A stretch of DNA of 21,152 nt from DATCLA01 sp036564195 (GTDB lineage Bacteria > Bacillota > UBA4882 > UBA8346), in contig DATCLA010000156.1 in NCBI GenBank assembly GCA_036564195.1, forward strand, positions 1 through 21,152. Direction: 5' to 3'. Below are positions 6,082 to 14,690 of this stretch, in pieces. The stretch's first letter is position 1, and each line of letters starts with the position of its first letter. Below the pieces are notes generated by a model. That model saw nothing but the letters and a program-made list of their open reading frames with translations, was not told where the DNA came from and searched no databases. Made by a program: the position numbers and the translations under genes.

Positions 6082-6462
6082 TTGGCTAAACAAATGGAGA
6101 CTACCACTAAACGGGATCTCGGATCGATTAATATTTCCCCCGATGCCATTGCCATGGTTGCGGGCATCGCTACCTTGCAGTGTTTCGGGGTTGTTGGAAT
6201 GGCTTCCAGGACCATTCAGGATGGGATTTCAGAATTATTAACCGGAAAAGACAACCTGACTAAAGGAATCGAAGTAATCATCGATGATGAACAGGTGGTA
6301 ATCGATCTGTACGTAATCGTCGAGTACGGAGTCCAGATTAAAGAAGTGGCCAACAACGTAATACAAACGGTGAAATATGCCATTCAAAATCAGTTTAGTC
6401 TCGATGTTGCCAAGGTTAATGTAATTGTTCAGGGAGTCCGGATCGAAAAAAATAAGAATTAA
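6082..6462 (+). CDS. Asp23/Gls24 family protein (YloU-like)
   Basis: 126-residue Asp23/Gls24 (DUF322) protein. The family fold is visible in GSINISPDAIAMVAGIATLQCFGVVGM, the middle KGIEVIIDDEQVVIDLYVIVEYGVQIKEVANNV and the end VNVIVQGVRI. Members are small cytoplasmic proteins linked to cell-envelope stress or membrane association; the biochemical role is unsettled. TTG start with AGGGGGAG (6069-6076) six bases upstream. It is the first gene of a long operon and directly precedes the fakA-like gene, the same pairing as yloU-yloV in Bacillus. Confidence 0.9.
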   Translation: MAKQMETTTKRDLGSINISPDAIAMVAGIATLQCFGVVGMASRTIQDGISELLTGKDNLTKGIEVIIDDEQVVIDLYVIVEYGVQIKEVANNVIQTVKYAIQNQFSLDVAKVNVIVQGVRIEKNKN

Positions 6463-6489
6463 ATGTAACCGACATGAGGAGGCCGCATT

Positions 6490-8133
6490 TTGAAGGCAGA
6501 AGCAATTGATGGTAGTCTATTAAAGGAGCTGATGGCTTCAGGGACTACTGCATTATATAACCATAAGGCTGAAGTTGATGCTTTAAATGTATTTCCGGTT
6601 CCTGACGGTGATACCGGAACCAATATGTATCTCACCTTTCAAGCTGCTTTTCGTGAATTGAGCAATAATCCGTCCAAGCGGTTGTCGGAGTTATTGGAGT
6701 CCGCTGCTTACGGAGCTTTAATGGGTGCCCGTGGCAATAGCGGCGTAATCGTTTCTCAATTTTTTAGGGGTTTTGTGAAAGCAATTCCCAAGGAAACGGT
6801 AGTGTTAACCCAGCGGGAGTTAGCTTTGGGGATTAACGGCGCAGCCACAATGGCCTTTAAAGCAGTCCGTCAACCGGTGGAAGGGACGATTTTAACCGTT
6901 ATTAAAGCAATGGCTGATTTTGCAACTGCAACCTGCGAAAAGGCAGACAGCTTATCGGAATATATGACAAATATTTACCAGCATGCAGCCGTTGTCCTGG
7001 CAAAAACACCCGAGATGCTCCCGGTATTGCGTCAGGCCGGAGTAGTTGATGCCGGAGGGCAGGGTTTAGTCTATTTTGTCAAAGGAATAGTTGACCGGAT
7101 TAATGGGGAATCTACAGGAGATCTGGCGCAACCGGCTCCGGAAACTACCGCAAAAGTGGTAACTTTTAATTCATACACTGATGACGAATTTTTATCGGTT
7201 GATGAGATTAATTTTCAATATTGTACAGAATTTATTCTTAAAGGCGAAAATCTGGATCTGGAATATATTAAGAACAGTCTGGCACCACACGGCGATTGTT
7301 TATTGGTGGTGGGAGAGAAAGATACGGTTAAAATACATATTCATACCAACAACCCCGGAATTATCCTCGACTTTGCTGTCCGGCTGGGAGAATTATTTGA
7401 AATTCAAATTAATAATATGGTTGAACAGACCCGGCAACGTTTAGCTAAACAAATTCCGGCTCAGTCGCAAACCGCACCGATTGGGATTGTGGCCGTGGCT
7501 GCCGGTGACGGCCTGGAAAGGATCTTTAGAAGTTTAGGTGTTCAGGTAGTAGTAAACGGCGGTCAGACCATGAACCCCAGTGTGGAAGATTTGTCCAAAG
7601 CCGTTTCCCAATTGGAAGCAAAACAGGTGATTATTTTACCGAATAATAGTAATATCGTGATGACAGCCAACCGGGTCAATGAAATCGTCTCCTCTAAGGA
7701 AATACGGGTTGTCCCTACTAATAGCATCCCCGAAGGGCTGGCCGCGTTACTCTGTTTCAACCCGGAAAGCAGCCTGAACGAGAATGTTTCAAACATGAAT
7801 GAGAAGTCGGGACAGATAGTTACCGGCGAGATTACCTATGCAGTTCGCGATTATCAGTTGGGCGATCTCAATATTAAACAAGGTGACATCATCGGTCTGG
7901 TTGACGGGGAGATTACCGCTTTTGGCCCTACTCCCGAACAGGTTATTGAAGCGACCTTAAAGAAAATTCCATCAGCTCACGGCGGTTTAGTATCAATCTA
8001 TTACGGTGCGGAGACCAATTCTGTAACTGCCCAGGACCTACTGAGCCATTTGGAAAAGACTTTTCCGGAAACCGAATTTGAGCTGTATTACGGTGGCCAG
8101 CCTTTATATTATTATCTTTTTTCAGTAGAATAG
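6490..8133 (+). CDS. fakA: DhaL-domain kinase, fatty acid kinase subunit A-like (YloV)
   Basis: 547 residues, normal for the DAK/YloV/FakA family. In characterised Gram-positive cases FakA phosphorylates exogenous fatty acids held by a DegV-type FakB carrier, feeding phospholipid synthesis. The N-terminal DhaL nucleotide domain shows NVFPVPDGDTGTN (about 34-45, Mg-binding aspartates D39 and D41) and GARGNSGVIVSQ (about 79-90). The middle domain contains HGDCLLVVGE and KIHIHTNNPG, and the C-terminal domain ends in a typical YYYLFSVE. TTG start with GAGGAGG upstream. What follows is a degraded degV, the usual partner gene. Substrate is inferred from the family only. Confidence 0.88.
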   Translation: MKAEAIDGSLLKELMASGTTALYNHKAEVDALNVFPVPDGDTGTNMYLTFQAAFRELSNNPSKRLSELLESAAYGALMGARGNSGVIVSQFFRGFVKAIPKETVVLTQRELALGINGAATMAFKAVRQPVEGTILTVIKAMADFATATCEKADSLSEYMTNIYQHAAVVLAKTPEMLPVLRQAGVVDAGGQGLVYFVKGIVDRINGESTGDLAQPAPETTAKVVTFNSYTDDEFLSVDEINFQYCTEFILKGENLDLEYIKNSLAPHGDCLLVVGEKDTVKIHIHTNNPGIILDFAVRLGELFEIQINNMVEQTRQRLAKQIPAQSQTAPIGIVAVAAGDGLERIFRSLGVQVVVNGGQTMNPSVEDLSKAVSQLEAKQVIILPNNSNIVMTANRVNEIVSSKEIRVVPTNSIPEGLAALLCFNPESSLNENVSNMNEKSGQIVTGEITYAVRDYQLGDLNIKQGDIIGLVDGEITAFGPTPEQVIEATLKKIPSAHGGLVSIYYGAETNSVTAQDLLSHLEKTFPETEFELYYGGQPLYYYLFSVE

Positions 8134-8149
8134 GAGCAAAAGGATTTTA

Positions 8150-8413
8150 ATGGCGATGCGAATTGTTACGGATAGTACCGTCGACTTACCACAGAAGTAT
8201 GTAGAGGAGGACCGGATCGGAGTCCTACCTCTAAATGGGCATCTTAGTAAGGCAATCTTTGAAGATAGAGTGGCTATTTGGAGCGATGAATTTTACCATC
8301 GCTTAAAAAATGAACCTTTACTGCCAAATACCGCTCCTGCGGTTGCCGGATCGATCCTTGGTACTCATACCGGTCTCAGCCTGGCAGGGATCGTAACAAG
8401 ACCACAGCCATGA
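8150..8413 (+). pseudogene. Internally deleted DegV-family (FakB-like) remnant
   Basis: 87 codons against about 280 in the family. The start, RIVTDSTVDLPQKYVEED and then FEDRV.IWSDEFYHRLKNEPLLPNT, matches the first 60 residues of DegV proteins, which bind fatty acids for FakA. The frame then jumps to AGSILGTHTG, which matches the extreme C-terminal family motif (G-HTGPGALG). About 190 central residues, including most of the ligand pocket, are missing in frame. Conserved spots have also drifted (GTHTGLSLAG lacks the PG). The gene keeps a ribosome binding site, AGGAGCAAAAGG, and overlaps rsmD by ATGA, so it may still be translated and support rsmD coupling. A functional short protein is possible but unlikely. 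Confidence 0.8.
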
Positions 8414-8985
8414 GGGTAATTACCGGAAAATACCGGGGGCGAGTGTTAAAAGGTCCCAAACATGCCGGAGTCCGTCCCACTGCCGACCGGGTTAAAGAGG
8501 CGTTATTTAACATTATCGGTCCCAAGATTGCGGGAGCTGATTTTTTGGATCTATTTGCAGGGACAGGCGGAATCGGTATCGAAGCATTAAGCCGTGGCGC
8601 CCAGTCAGTGGTTTTTGTCGACGCTAATGCTGCCAGTATTCGATTGTTGAAACAAAACTTGCATTTTGTGGATCCAGAAGAACGAGTTCGGATTATTCAT
8701 GCCCCGGCTGCCAAGGCTCTAAACCTGCTGGCCGCGGAGGCCGCCTGTTTTGATATTACTTTCCTGGATCCCCCGTTTGAAGCTGCCTTATTGGCTCAAG
8801 CCATTAAGCTGGTTTTTGAGAAACGGCTATTGAAACCGGGCGGAATCTTAGTAGCCGAGCACCCCCGAAAATTAGAGCAGCTGTTCTTTGATGGGCTGGA
8901 AAAACGAGTTTACCATTATGGTGACATTAGTTTGAGTTTTTTTTATAAGTTAAGATTTTGCCAAAATTTTTGCGGAGAGGAATGA
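8410..8985 (+). CDS. rsmD: 16S rRNA (guanine966-N2)-methyltransferase
   Basis: 191-residue RsmD, a SAM-dependent enzyme that methylates G966 of 16S rRNA. Visible family signatures are the opening MRVITGKYRGRVLKGP, RPTADRVKEALFNII, the SAM loop FLDLFAGTGGIGIEALSRGA (about 45-64), and the catalytic motif FLDPPF (about 118-123). ATG overlaps the stop of the preceding degV remnant (ATGA). It sits directly before coaD, a very common bacterial pairing. Confidence 0.95.
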   Translation: MRVITGKYRGRVLKGPKHAGVRPTADRVKEALFNIIGPKIAGADFLDLFAGTGGIGIEALSRGAQSVVFVDANAASIRLLKQNLHFVDPEERVRIIHAPAAKALNLLAAEAACFDITFLDPPFEAALLAQAIKLVFEKRLLKPGGILVAEHPRKLEQLFFDGLEKRVYHYGDISLSFFYKLRFCQNFCGEE

Positions 8986-8995
8986 CCGTTCCGTC

Positions 8996-9493
8996 ATGGA
9001 ACAATCACAAAAGATTAAGGTAATTTGCCCCGGTAGTTTTGACCCGATTACGAGAGGACATTTAGATATTATAGAACGGGCGGCCGCAATTTTCCCCCAA
9101 GTGATTGTGGGTGTATTAGAAAACCCCAATAAGACCCCGCTTTTTCCAGTCCAGGAACGGGTAGCTTTGATTAAAACCACCGTTAAACATCTCCCCAATG
9201 TGGAGGTGATGTTTTTTACTGGTTTACTAGTGGATTTTGCTAAAAAAATAGGGGCCAATCTGATCGTTAAGGGTTTGCGGGCTATTTCCGATTTTGAATA
9301 TGAGTTTCAAATGGCTTTAAACAATAAAAGACTGGCTCCGGAGATCGAGACGATGTTTATGATGACCAAGAATGAATATTCTTTCTTAAGTTCCAGTGCG
9401 GTAAGGGAAATTGCCCGGTATGGCGGCGATATTTGTGATCTGGTGACTCCGGAAGTTGCCGCAGCGCTCAAAATGAAATTTATGTTAAAATAG
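8996..9493 (+). CDS. coaD: Phosphopantetheine adenylyltransferase
   Basis: 165 residues, the standard length. CoaD transfers AMP from ATP to 4'-phosphopantetheine, the penultimate step of coenzyme A synthesis. The nucleotidyltransferase motif CPGSFDPITRGHLDII (T/HxGH), the substrate region VKGLRAISDFEYEFQMA and the second ATP motif YSFLSSSAVREIA are intact. The GGAGAGG ribosome binding site overlaps the end of rsmD and lies about 14 bases from ATG, rather far; ATG at 8982 is out of frame, so 8996 remains the best start. Confidence 0.96.
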   Translation: MEQSQKIKVICPGSFDPITRGHLDIIERAAAIFPQVIVGVLENPNKTPLFPVQERVALIKTTVKHLPNVEVMFFTGLLVDFAKKIGANLIVKGLRAISDFEYEFQMALNNKRLAPEIETMFMMTKNEYSFLSSSAVREIARYGGDICDLVTPEVAAALKMKFMLK

Positions 9494-9503
9494 AGGTTGT
9501 ACC

Positions 9504-9959
9504 ATGCAGAAAATTAATAATTTAACGTTATTATTGAATCACCTTGAAGAATTAGTAGCTTCGAGTTTTCAGATTGCGGGCAAAGTGCTGATTGACCGGG
9601 ATGAACTGGAAGAACTGTTAAGAAAGATTCATCTTGCCTTGCCGGAAGATGTAAAACAGGCAGAATGGGTCAGCCGGGAAAAAGAACGCTATCTGGAACA
9701 GGCTCAAGAGGAAGCCAAACGTATTATCCAGGAAGCGGAGAGCTATGCCCAACAGCTGGTTCAGGAGGATCAGATCTTAATCCGGGCTGAAGATGAAGCT
9801 AAAAAAATGATTAATGAAGCTAAATTGACAGCCATGGAAATGGAGAAGGAAGCCCGTGACTACGCTAATCATATTTTGGAGCAATTGGAAGATAATCTGG
9901 ACCGGACGTTGAAGATTGTCCGTCAAGGACGGGAAGAACTGGAAACGGAGAAGGATTGA
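9504..9959 (+). CDS. Cytoplasmic coiled-coil protein (ATP synthase subunit B/H-like)
   Basis: 151 residues with no transmembrane segment. Residues 1-45 look like a short helical head (KINNLTLLLNHLEELVASS...GKVLIDRDELEELLRKIHLALP). From about 50 to 145 there is a long, strongly charged helix with repeating EAKRIIQEAESYAQQ and EAKKMINEAK units typical of F/V-type ATPase stalk-like or DivIVA-like coiled coils. Such proteins are common beside coaD in Clostridia and often annotated 'ATPase' or 'V-type ATP synthase subunit H'; no enzyme activity follows. ATG with GAGGT seven bases upstream. Function unknown; a scaffold or cell-division-related role is only a guess. Confidence 0.75.
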   Translation: MQKINNLTLLLNHLEELVASSFQIAGKVLIDRDELEELLRKIHLALPEDVKQAEWVSREKERYLEQAQEEAKRIIQEAESYAQQLVQEDQILIRAEDEAKKMINEAKLTAMEMEKEARDYANHILEQLEDNLDRTLKIVRQGREELETEKD

Positions 9960-9991
9960 CCTTTGCTTAAAGAAGAATCGGGAGTTGTTAA

Positions 9992-10696
9992 ATGGAGATA
10001 AAAAAGATTGCTATCGCTTTGGACGGCCCGGCCGGATCCGGGAAAAGTACCATTGCTAAATTAGTGGCGCAGCGGCTTAACTATACCTATATCGATACCG
10101 GTGCGATGTACCGGGCAATCACCTTAAAAGCTTTACAGCAAGGGATTAACTTGGATCAGCCGGAACAATTAACTCAGTTGGCGGAAGCAACCAGCCTCAG
10201 TTTACAATATCAACGGGCTGCTGACGGAATGGTGCTCCGGGTGCTGATGGATGGCCGGGAGGTGTCGGAGGCCATCCGTAGTTTGGAAGTTACCAATCAT
10301 GTATCAGAAGTAGCTGCGGTAGCCGGGGTCCGGTCCTGCCTGGTTAAATTACAACAGCAGCTGGCCCGGGAAGGCGGGGTAGTAATGGATGGCCGGGATA
10401 TCGGGACCAAGGTCTTGCCTAATGCCGAATTGAAAATCTTTCTTACGGCTTCCGTAGCGGAACGGGGCCGACGGCGCTGGCTGGAGTTGCAGGCCAAGGG
10501 AGTCCGGGTGGAATTGGAGGATCTAATCAAACAGATTGAGCGGCGGGATTTTATCGACAGTAACCGGGAGACTGACCCGTTACGGCAGGCTGCAGATGCG
10601 ATCTTGCTGGATACTACCGATCTTTCCATTACTGAGGTGGTACAGCGGGTGATTGATTTGGCCGTGGCGAAAGGGGCGGTAGATAATGGAGATTAA
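9992..10696 (+). CDS. cmk: Cytidylate kinase
   Basis: 234 residues. Cmk phosphorylates (d)CMP to (d)CDP with ATP. P-loop IALDGPAGSGKSTIAK (about 8-23), YIDTGAMYRAIT (about 34-45), VVMDGRDIGTKVLPNAELKIFL (about 127-148), and the LID-region arginines in SVAERGRRRW and IERRDFIDSNRETDPL are all present. ATG with GGGAG upstream. Its last 11 bases overlap the ispH-rpsA gene, which ties translation of the two together; cmk next to rpsA is a widely conserved pairing. Confidence 0.96.
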   Translation: MEIKKIAIALDGPAGSGKSTIAKLVAQRLNYTYIDTGAMYRAITLKALQQGINLDQPEQLTQLAEATSLSLQYQRAADGMVLRVLMDGREVSEAIRSLEVTNHVSEVAAVAGVRSCLVKLQQQLAREGGVVMDGRDIGTKVLPNAELKIFLTASVAERGRRRWLELQAKGVRVELEDLIKQIERRDFIDSNRETDPLRQAADAILLDTTDLSITEVVQRVIDLAVAKGAVDNGD

Positions 10697-12731
10697 AGTT
10701 GCGCGGAGCGCCGGTTTTTGTTTTGGGGTGAAACGGGCTTTGGAGATGGTGGATAAGGCCCTGGAAGTTAATGATTCCCCCATCTACAGTTTAGGGCCAT
10801 TAATTCATAACCCGGCGGTGGTTCAAGATTTGGAAGCTCGGGGATTACAGCAAATTGAGCAGATCGACGGTATTTCCCGGGGCCGGCTGGTGATCCGTTC
10901 TCACGGGGTCGGGCCGCAGATTATGCAGCAGGCAGTAGCACAACATTTGGAAATAATCGATGCCACCTGCCCTTTTGTAAAAAACGTTCAGGAACTGGCG
11001 GTAATGCTAAAAAAAGAAGGTTATCAGCTGATAATCGTCGGTGAGCGGGAACATGCTGAAGTTAAGGGCGTACTGGACTCAGTTGGCGGACAAGCGTTAG
11101 TCATTGAGCACCCGTCCCAACTGGATCCCAAATGTCTTACTGCTAAGGTTGGCCTGGTCAGTCAAACCACTCAGGACATTCAAAGCTTGAACCGGGTGAT
11201 TACGACAATTGTTTCCCATACTAAGGAGTGCCGAATCTTTAATACGATTTGTCTGGCCACTTTACAGCGTCAACAGGAAGCTTCCAGATTAAGCAGAGAA
11301 GTGGATCTGATGATCGTGGTGGGAGGTAAAAATTCGGCTAATACCCGTCATTTGGCAGCAATTTGTCGGGAAAGTGGGACCGTCACCTATCAGGTGGAGT
11401 CTGCCGCCGACTTGCAAGCGGACTGGTTTAGCCAAGCTAAGCTGGTTGGAGTTACAGCCGGAGCTTCCACTCCGGATGATCAAATACTTTCAGTCGTTGA
11501 AAAAATCAATTTTTTAGGGGGTAACGGGGTAGTGGATCAGAACAATGTAAACCAAAACGAAGTGGCGGAACAAACTTCTGTCAAAACTGAGGAAAGTATC
11601 GGTTATGACTGGCCGGAGGACCGGTTTGGGGAGTTGCGCCAGGGACAAATTATTGAGGCTAAGGTGGTCTTGGTACGGGATGACGCCGCCTTCGTTGATA
11701 TCGGGGGAAAGTCGGATTTAACAATTACTCTCGATGAACTAACAACCGAACCGGTGCTCTCCGCTAAGGAAGTAGTTAAAGCGGGAGACATAATTAAAGT
11801 GATGGTTATCAAAGCCGGTGATGAAGAAAAGATTAAACTTTCCAAACGCTTATACGAATTGGAAAAAGTCTGGGTTGATCTTGAAGAAGCACTGGCCAAA
11901 CAGACCCCGCTGGAGGGGACCGGCATGGAAGTTGTTAAAGGCGGAATGAGTGTCCGGGTTAAAGGTGTCCGTGCCTTTATGCCAGCATCCCAATCGGGAC
12001 TGGGCCCGACCAACCTTTCGGAGCTGGTCGGCAAGAGTTTTCCGGTTACGGTTTTAGAACTTGACCGTGCCAAACACCGTCTGTTGGTATCCAGACGTGC
12101 ATTATTGCAGGCTGAAAAGGAAAAAGCTGAGGCTGAATTTTATAATACCGCCAAAGAAGGCGAACGTAAAACCGGTAAGGTCACCCGGATTACCGATTTT
12201 GGTGCTTTTATTGATCTGGGCGGCGGGGTTGAAGGCCTGTTACATATTTCCGAAATGAGCTGGTTACGGGTTAAATCTCCCCGCGAAATACTCAACGAAG
12301 GGGATAGCGTGGAAGTTCTGATTACTAAAATCAATCCGGAAGCAAAAAGAATTTCTTTATCTTTAAAACAGATCCAGCCCCATCCCTGGGATCTGGCGAG
12401 TAAAAACTTTGTCGAAGGAGGAATTTATCAGGGTACAGTAGTAAAATTGGAATCCTTCGGTGCTTTTGTGAATCTGGCTCCCGGAGTTGACGGACTGGTG
12501 CATATTTCCCAGATCGCCGACCGACGGATCAATAAACCCGATGAGGTCTTAAATGTCGGTGACCAAGTCCAGGTAAAAGTGTTGAAGCTCGATACAGCCA
12601 ACCGGAAGATCTCTTTAAGTATCAAACAAGTTGAGGCCGATAAAGACGACGAGGCAGTAAGTAATTTTATTAAAGGGCAGGATTCGGCGGGAGTTTCCCA
12701 AAACTTAGGCGAAATCTTAAAGAGTGAATAA
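10686..12731 (+). CDS. IspH-RpsA fusion: HMBPP reductase joined to S1-domain protein
   Basis: 681 residues. Residues 1-285 are IspH, the iron-sulfur enzyme that reduces HMBPP to IPP and DMAPP in the MEP pathway. Cluster cysteines are in GFCFGVKRA (C12), ATCPFVK and NTICLATLQRQ; active-site parts SLGPLIHNP, RSHG, EREHAEVKG and TAGASTPD are present. After a polar linker come four S1 RNA-binding domains starting near residues 318, 400, 490 and 578. The last two are the best conserved (TDFGAFIDLGGGVEGLLHISE; SFGAFVNLAPGVDGLVHISQ), split here by their interval. The fusion is known in many Clostridia and is not an assembly artefact in itself. It closes the operon and is followed by a terminator. 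Confidence 0.95.
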   Translation: MEIKVARSAGFCFGVKRALEMVDKALEVNDSPIYSLGPLIHNPAVVQDLEARGLQQIEQIDGISRGRLVIRSHGVGPQIMQQAVAQHLEIIDATCPFVKNVQELAVMLKKEGYQLIIVGEREHAEVKGVLDSVGGQALVIEHPSQLDPKCLTAKVGLVSQTTQDIQSLNRVITTIVSHTKECRIFNTICLATLQRQQEASRLSREVDLMIVVGGKNSANTRHLAAICRESGTVTYQVESAADLQADWFSQAKLVGVTAGASTPDDQILSVVEKINFLGGNGVVDQNNVNQNEVAEQTSVKTEESIGYDWPEDRFGELRQGQIIEAKVVLVRDDAAFVDIGGKSDLTITLDELTTEPVLSAKEVVKAGDIIKVMVIKAGDEEKIKLSKRLYELEKVWVDLEEALAKQTPLEGTGMEVVKGGMSVRVKGVRAFMPASQSGLGPTNLSELVGKSFPVTVLELDRAKHRLLVSRRALLQAEKEKAEAEFYNTAKEGERKTGKVTRITDFGAFIDLGGGVEGLLHISEMSWLRVKSPREILNEGDSVEVLITKINPEAKRISLSLKQIQPHPWDLASKNFVEGGIYQGTVVKLESFGAFVNLAPGVDGLVHISQIADRRINKPDEVLNVGDQVQVKVLKLDTANRKISLSIKQVEADKDDEAVSNFIKGQDSAGVSQNLGEILKSE

Positions 12732-12784
12732 CACCTTAAGGACTCTTGAATTTATATTTGTTATCAGGATTAAGTGAACAAAAC

Positions 12785-12816
12785 GTACAGTCGGTTGTGA
12801 CTGTACTTTTTTTTTT
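12785..12816 (+). terminator. Strong intrinsic terminator after ispH-rpsA
   Basis: GTACAGTC (12785-12792), a GGTTGT loop and GACTGTAC (12799-12806) form a perfect 8-bp stem followed by ten T residues (12807-12816). It ends the operon that begins at 6082. Confidence 0.95.
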
Positions 12817-12930
12817 CGAAAGCAGCGGCAGCAGCGGCCCGGTGCGGGTTTTCCTGGATCATAATCCCTCCGAAATCCGGAATAAGCCTTTCCCCGGCAG
12901 GATAATCTATGGTCAAAGGAGGAAGGCTTG

Positions 12931-13605
12931 ATGATAGGAGTTGTACTGTTAATTGCTGTCAGTATCCTGATCTTTTTAGGATTGGCAGACCGGGTATTAG
13001 ACCGACTTTATCTGAGTGACCGTGGTGCTTTACTGGTTGTCGCAGCAATGGTTGGAGGGAGTTTCTTCGATATCCCATTGGGCCGGGGAGTTAGTATTAA
13101 TGTTGGCGGAGGTTTAGTGCCGCTGGCTTTGGCTGTCTATGTATTGTCCAAAGCCGGTTCCGGTAAGGAATGGTTGCGGTCGATCTTAGGAATCGCCATC
13201 ACCACCGGGGTGCTCTATGGGGTTAATAAAATCTATCGTTTTGATGCTGACCGAGGAATTTTGGAACCACAGTATTTATGGGCAATCATTGCCGGGATCA
13301 TCGCCTATATTGCCGGTCGTTCCCGCCGGTTATCCTTTATCGTGGCTACCTTAGGCGTGCTTTTTATGGATATAATACACTTTCTTGAGGTCCGTGCCGG
13401 TAATCTCCATGTTCCCACCCGGATCGGCGGGGCCGGGGTCTTTGATACGCTGGTTATCGCCGGAGTTTTAGCAGTTTTACTCGCTGAACTAATCGGCGAA
13501 AGCCGGGAGGCTATGCAAGGCGGGCCGGCGCAGCACGGGCGTCCCGAAGAATTGGCTGAGGCGTTGGATCATCCGCAAACCAAGGAAGGCAGGGAGCAAG
13601 AATGA
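12931..13605 (+). CDS. DUF1614 family membrane protein
   Basis: 224 residues with about six or seven hydrophobic segments in residues 1-195, then a charged cytoplasmic-like tail. The stretch LADRVLDRLYLSDRGALL, GGSFFDIPL and SINVGGGLVPLALAVYVL resembles the DUF1614 family of unknown function found in spore-forming Clostridia. ATG at 12931 is chosen over the adjacent TTG at 12928 because it lies well placed after AAAGGAGG (12916-12923). Its stop overlaps the spoIIP start (ATGA), suggesting a link to sporulation. The molecular role is unknown. Confidence 0.75.
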   Translation: MIGVVLLIAVSILIFLGLADRVLDRLYLSDRGALLVVAAMVGGSFFDIPLGRGVSINVGGGLVPLALAVYVLSKAGSGKEWLRSILGIAITTGVLYGVNKIYRFDADRGILEPQYLWAIIAGIIAYIAGRSRRLSFIVATLGVLFMDIIHFLEVRAGNLHVPTRIGGAGVFDTLVIAGVLAVLLAELIGESREAMQGGPAQHGRPEELAEALDHPQTKEGREQE

Positions 13606-14684
13606 AACTTTACAAACATTGGCAATTAACACTCACCATACTGGGGGTATTATTTCTTACTGTAGCATTGCCGGCCCGAGGAGAGGAGGAGCTGGACCGA
13701 AAATTCTTTGTATTGAAAGATCCCCGCGGTAAGGTTATCTGTCGGACTGCCCACCGGGTGGTAGCAGGGGACCGTTACCTTAACAGTGAGAATCAACTTT
13801 ATGAAGTAACCAAAACCTCAGGCACTGAAGCCTTTGTTAAACCGGTCCGGGAATCACGCCCCAAAAGATCAAGTTTAGTTTCGCAGGTCCGAACCGGGCT
13901 GCTTGACCTCTTTAGGGCAGAAGCGGATCGTAAAGCCCGGGGTCCGATTGGTATCTATCATACTCATACCGCCGAGGCTTATCTGCCCAGCGAAGGTGTT
14001 AACAGCAAGCAAGAACGGGGTGGTATCGTGGCAGTAGGAGATGCCATCACCAAAACTTTGGAAGAAAACGGCATTCCAGTAATTCATTCCAAGACCTCCC
14101 ATGTCCCCCAGGATGCCATGGCCTATGACCGTTCCCGGCGCACTGCCGCCAGGTTGCTTAAGGAACAACCGCCAGTACTTTTGGATGTCCACCGCGATGC
14201 GGTCCCCCGGGAAGAATATCTTACCATGATCGATAATAAGCCCACTGCTAAAATTCAGTTTGTCGTCGGGCGGGAGAATCCCAATTTTCAGGCAAACAAT
14301 GAATTTGCCAAACGGGTCAAGCAGGCGGTAGACCGGAAATACCCAGGGCTGGTAAAAGGGATCTTTTACGGTAAAGGAAAGTATAATCAAGACATGGGAC
14401 CCAGCGCCATGTTACTGGAGTGTGGGACCAACACCAACAGCCAGGCTGAAGCTATCCGGGGTGGGCAGTTGTTTGCCGCCGCTGCCAAAGATGTGCTTTA
14501 TGGCGGCGGTACCGGTAACCAAGCGACTAATCGTGGCAGCTGGCGGAGTATCTTTATTATTTTGGCTGCTTTAGCCGGAGGAATCGGGATCTTCTTCGCA
14601 CTTAACCGGAGAGGTGTCGGTAGCCTGGCCAGAGAATTTACAGGTAACGACCAGGGCGGCGATCAAGATCAGGACAATGGGTGA
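13602..14684 (+). CDS. spoIIP: Stage II sporulation protein P, with C-terminal membrane segment
   Basis: 360 residues. SpoIIP is a peptidoglycan amidase/endopeptidase acting with SpoIID and SpoIIM in septal wall removal during engulfment. The N-terminus has a hydrophobic signal/anchor (about residues 9-24). The hydrolase domain shows IGIYHTHTAEAYLPSEG (metal-binding His, about 116-132), LLDVHRDAVP, and LLECGTNTNSQAEAI. Unlike the Bacillus protein, a second hydrophobic segment, IFIILAALAGGIGIFFAL (about 317-334), follows the catalytic domain and precedes a polar Gly/Asp/Gln-rich tail. ATG overlaps the DUF1614 stop. Confidence 0.93.
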   Translation: MKLYKHWQLTLTILGVLFLTVALPARGEEELDRKFFVLKDPRGKVICRTAHRVVAGDRYLNSENQLYEVTKTSGTEAFVKPVRESRPKRSSLVSQVRTGLLDLFRAEADRKARGPIGIYHTHTAEAYLPSEGVNSKQERGGIVAVGDAITKTLEENGIPVIHSKTSHVPQDAMAYDRSRRTAARLLKEQPPVLLDVHRDAVPREEYLTMIDNKPTAKIQFVVGRENPNFQANNEFAKRVKQAVDRKYPGLVKGIFYGKGKYNQDMGPSAMLLECGTNTNSQAEAIRGGQLFAAAAKDVLYGGGTGNQATNRGSWRSIFIILAALAGGIGIFFALNRRGVGSLAREFTGNDQGGDQDQDNG

Positions 14685-14690
14685 CCGGGC

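Noticed and set aside
10686..12731. IspH-RpsA fusion as a novelty or assembly error
   Set aside because: The same fusion is well known in Clostridia and related Firmicutes, so it is annotated but not reported as a new finding.
12746..12931. Open frame of 61 codons on the + strand
   Set aside because: It runs straight through a strong terminator hairpin and its T-run, which it would translate as a phenylalanine stretch. No ribosome binding site.
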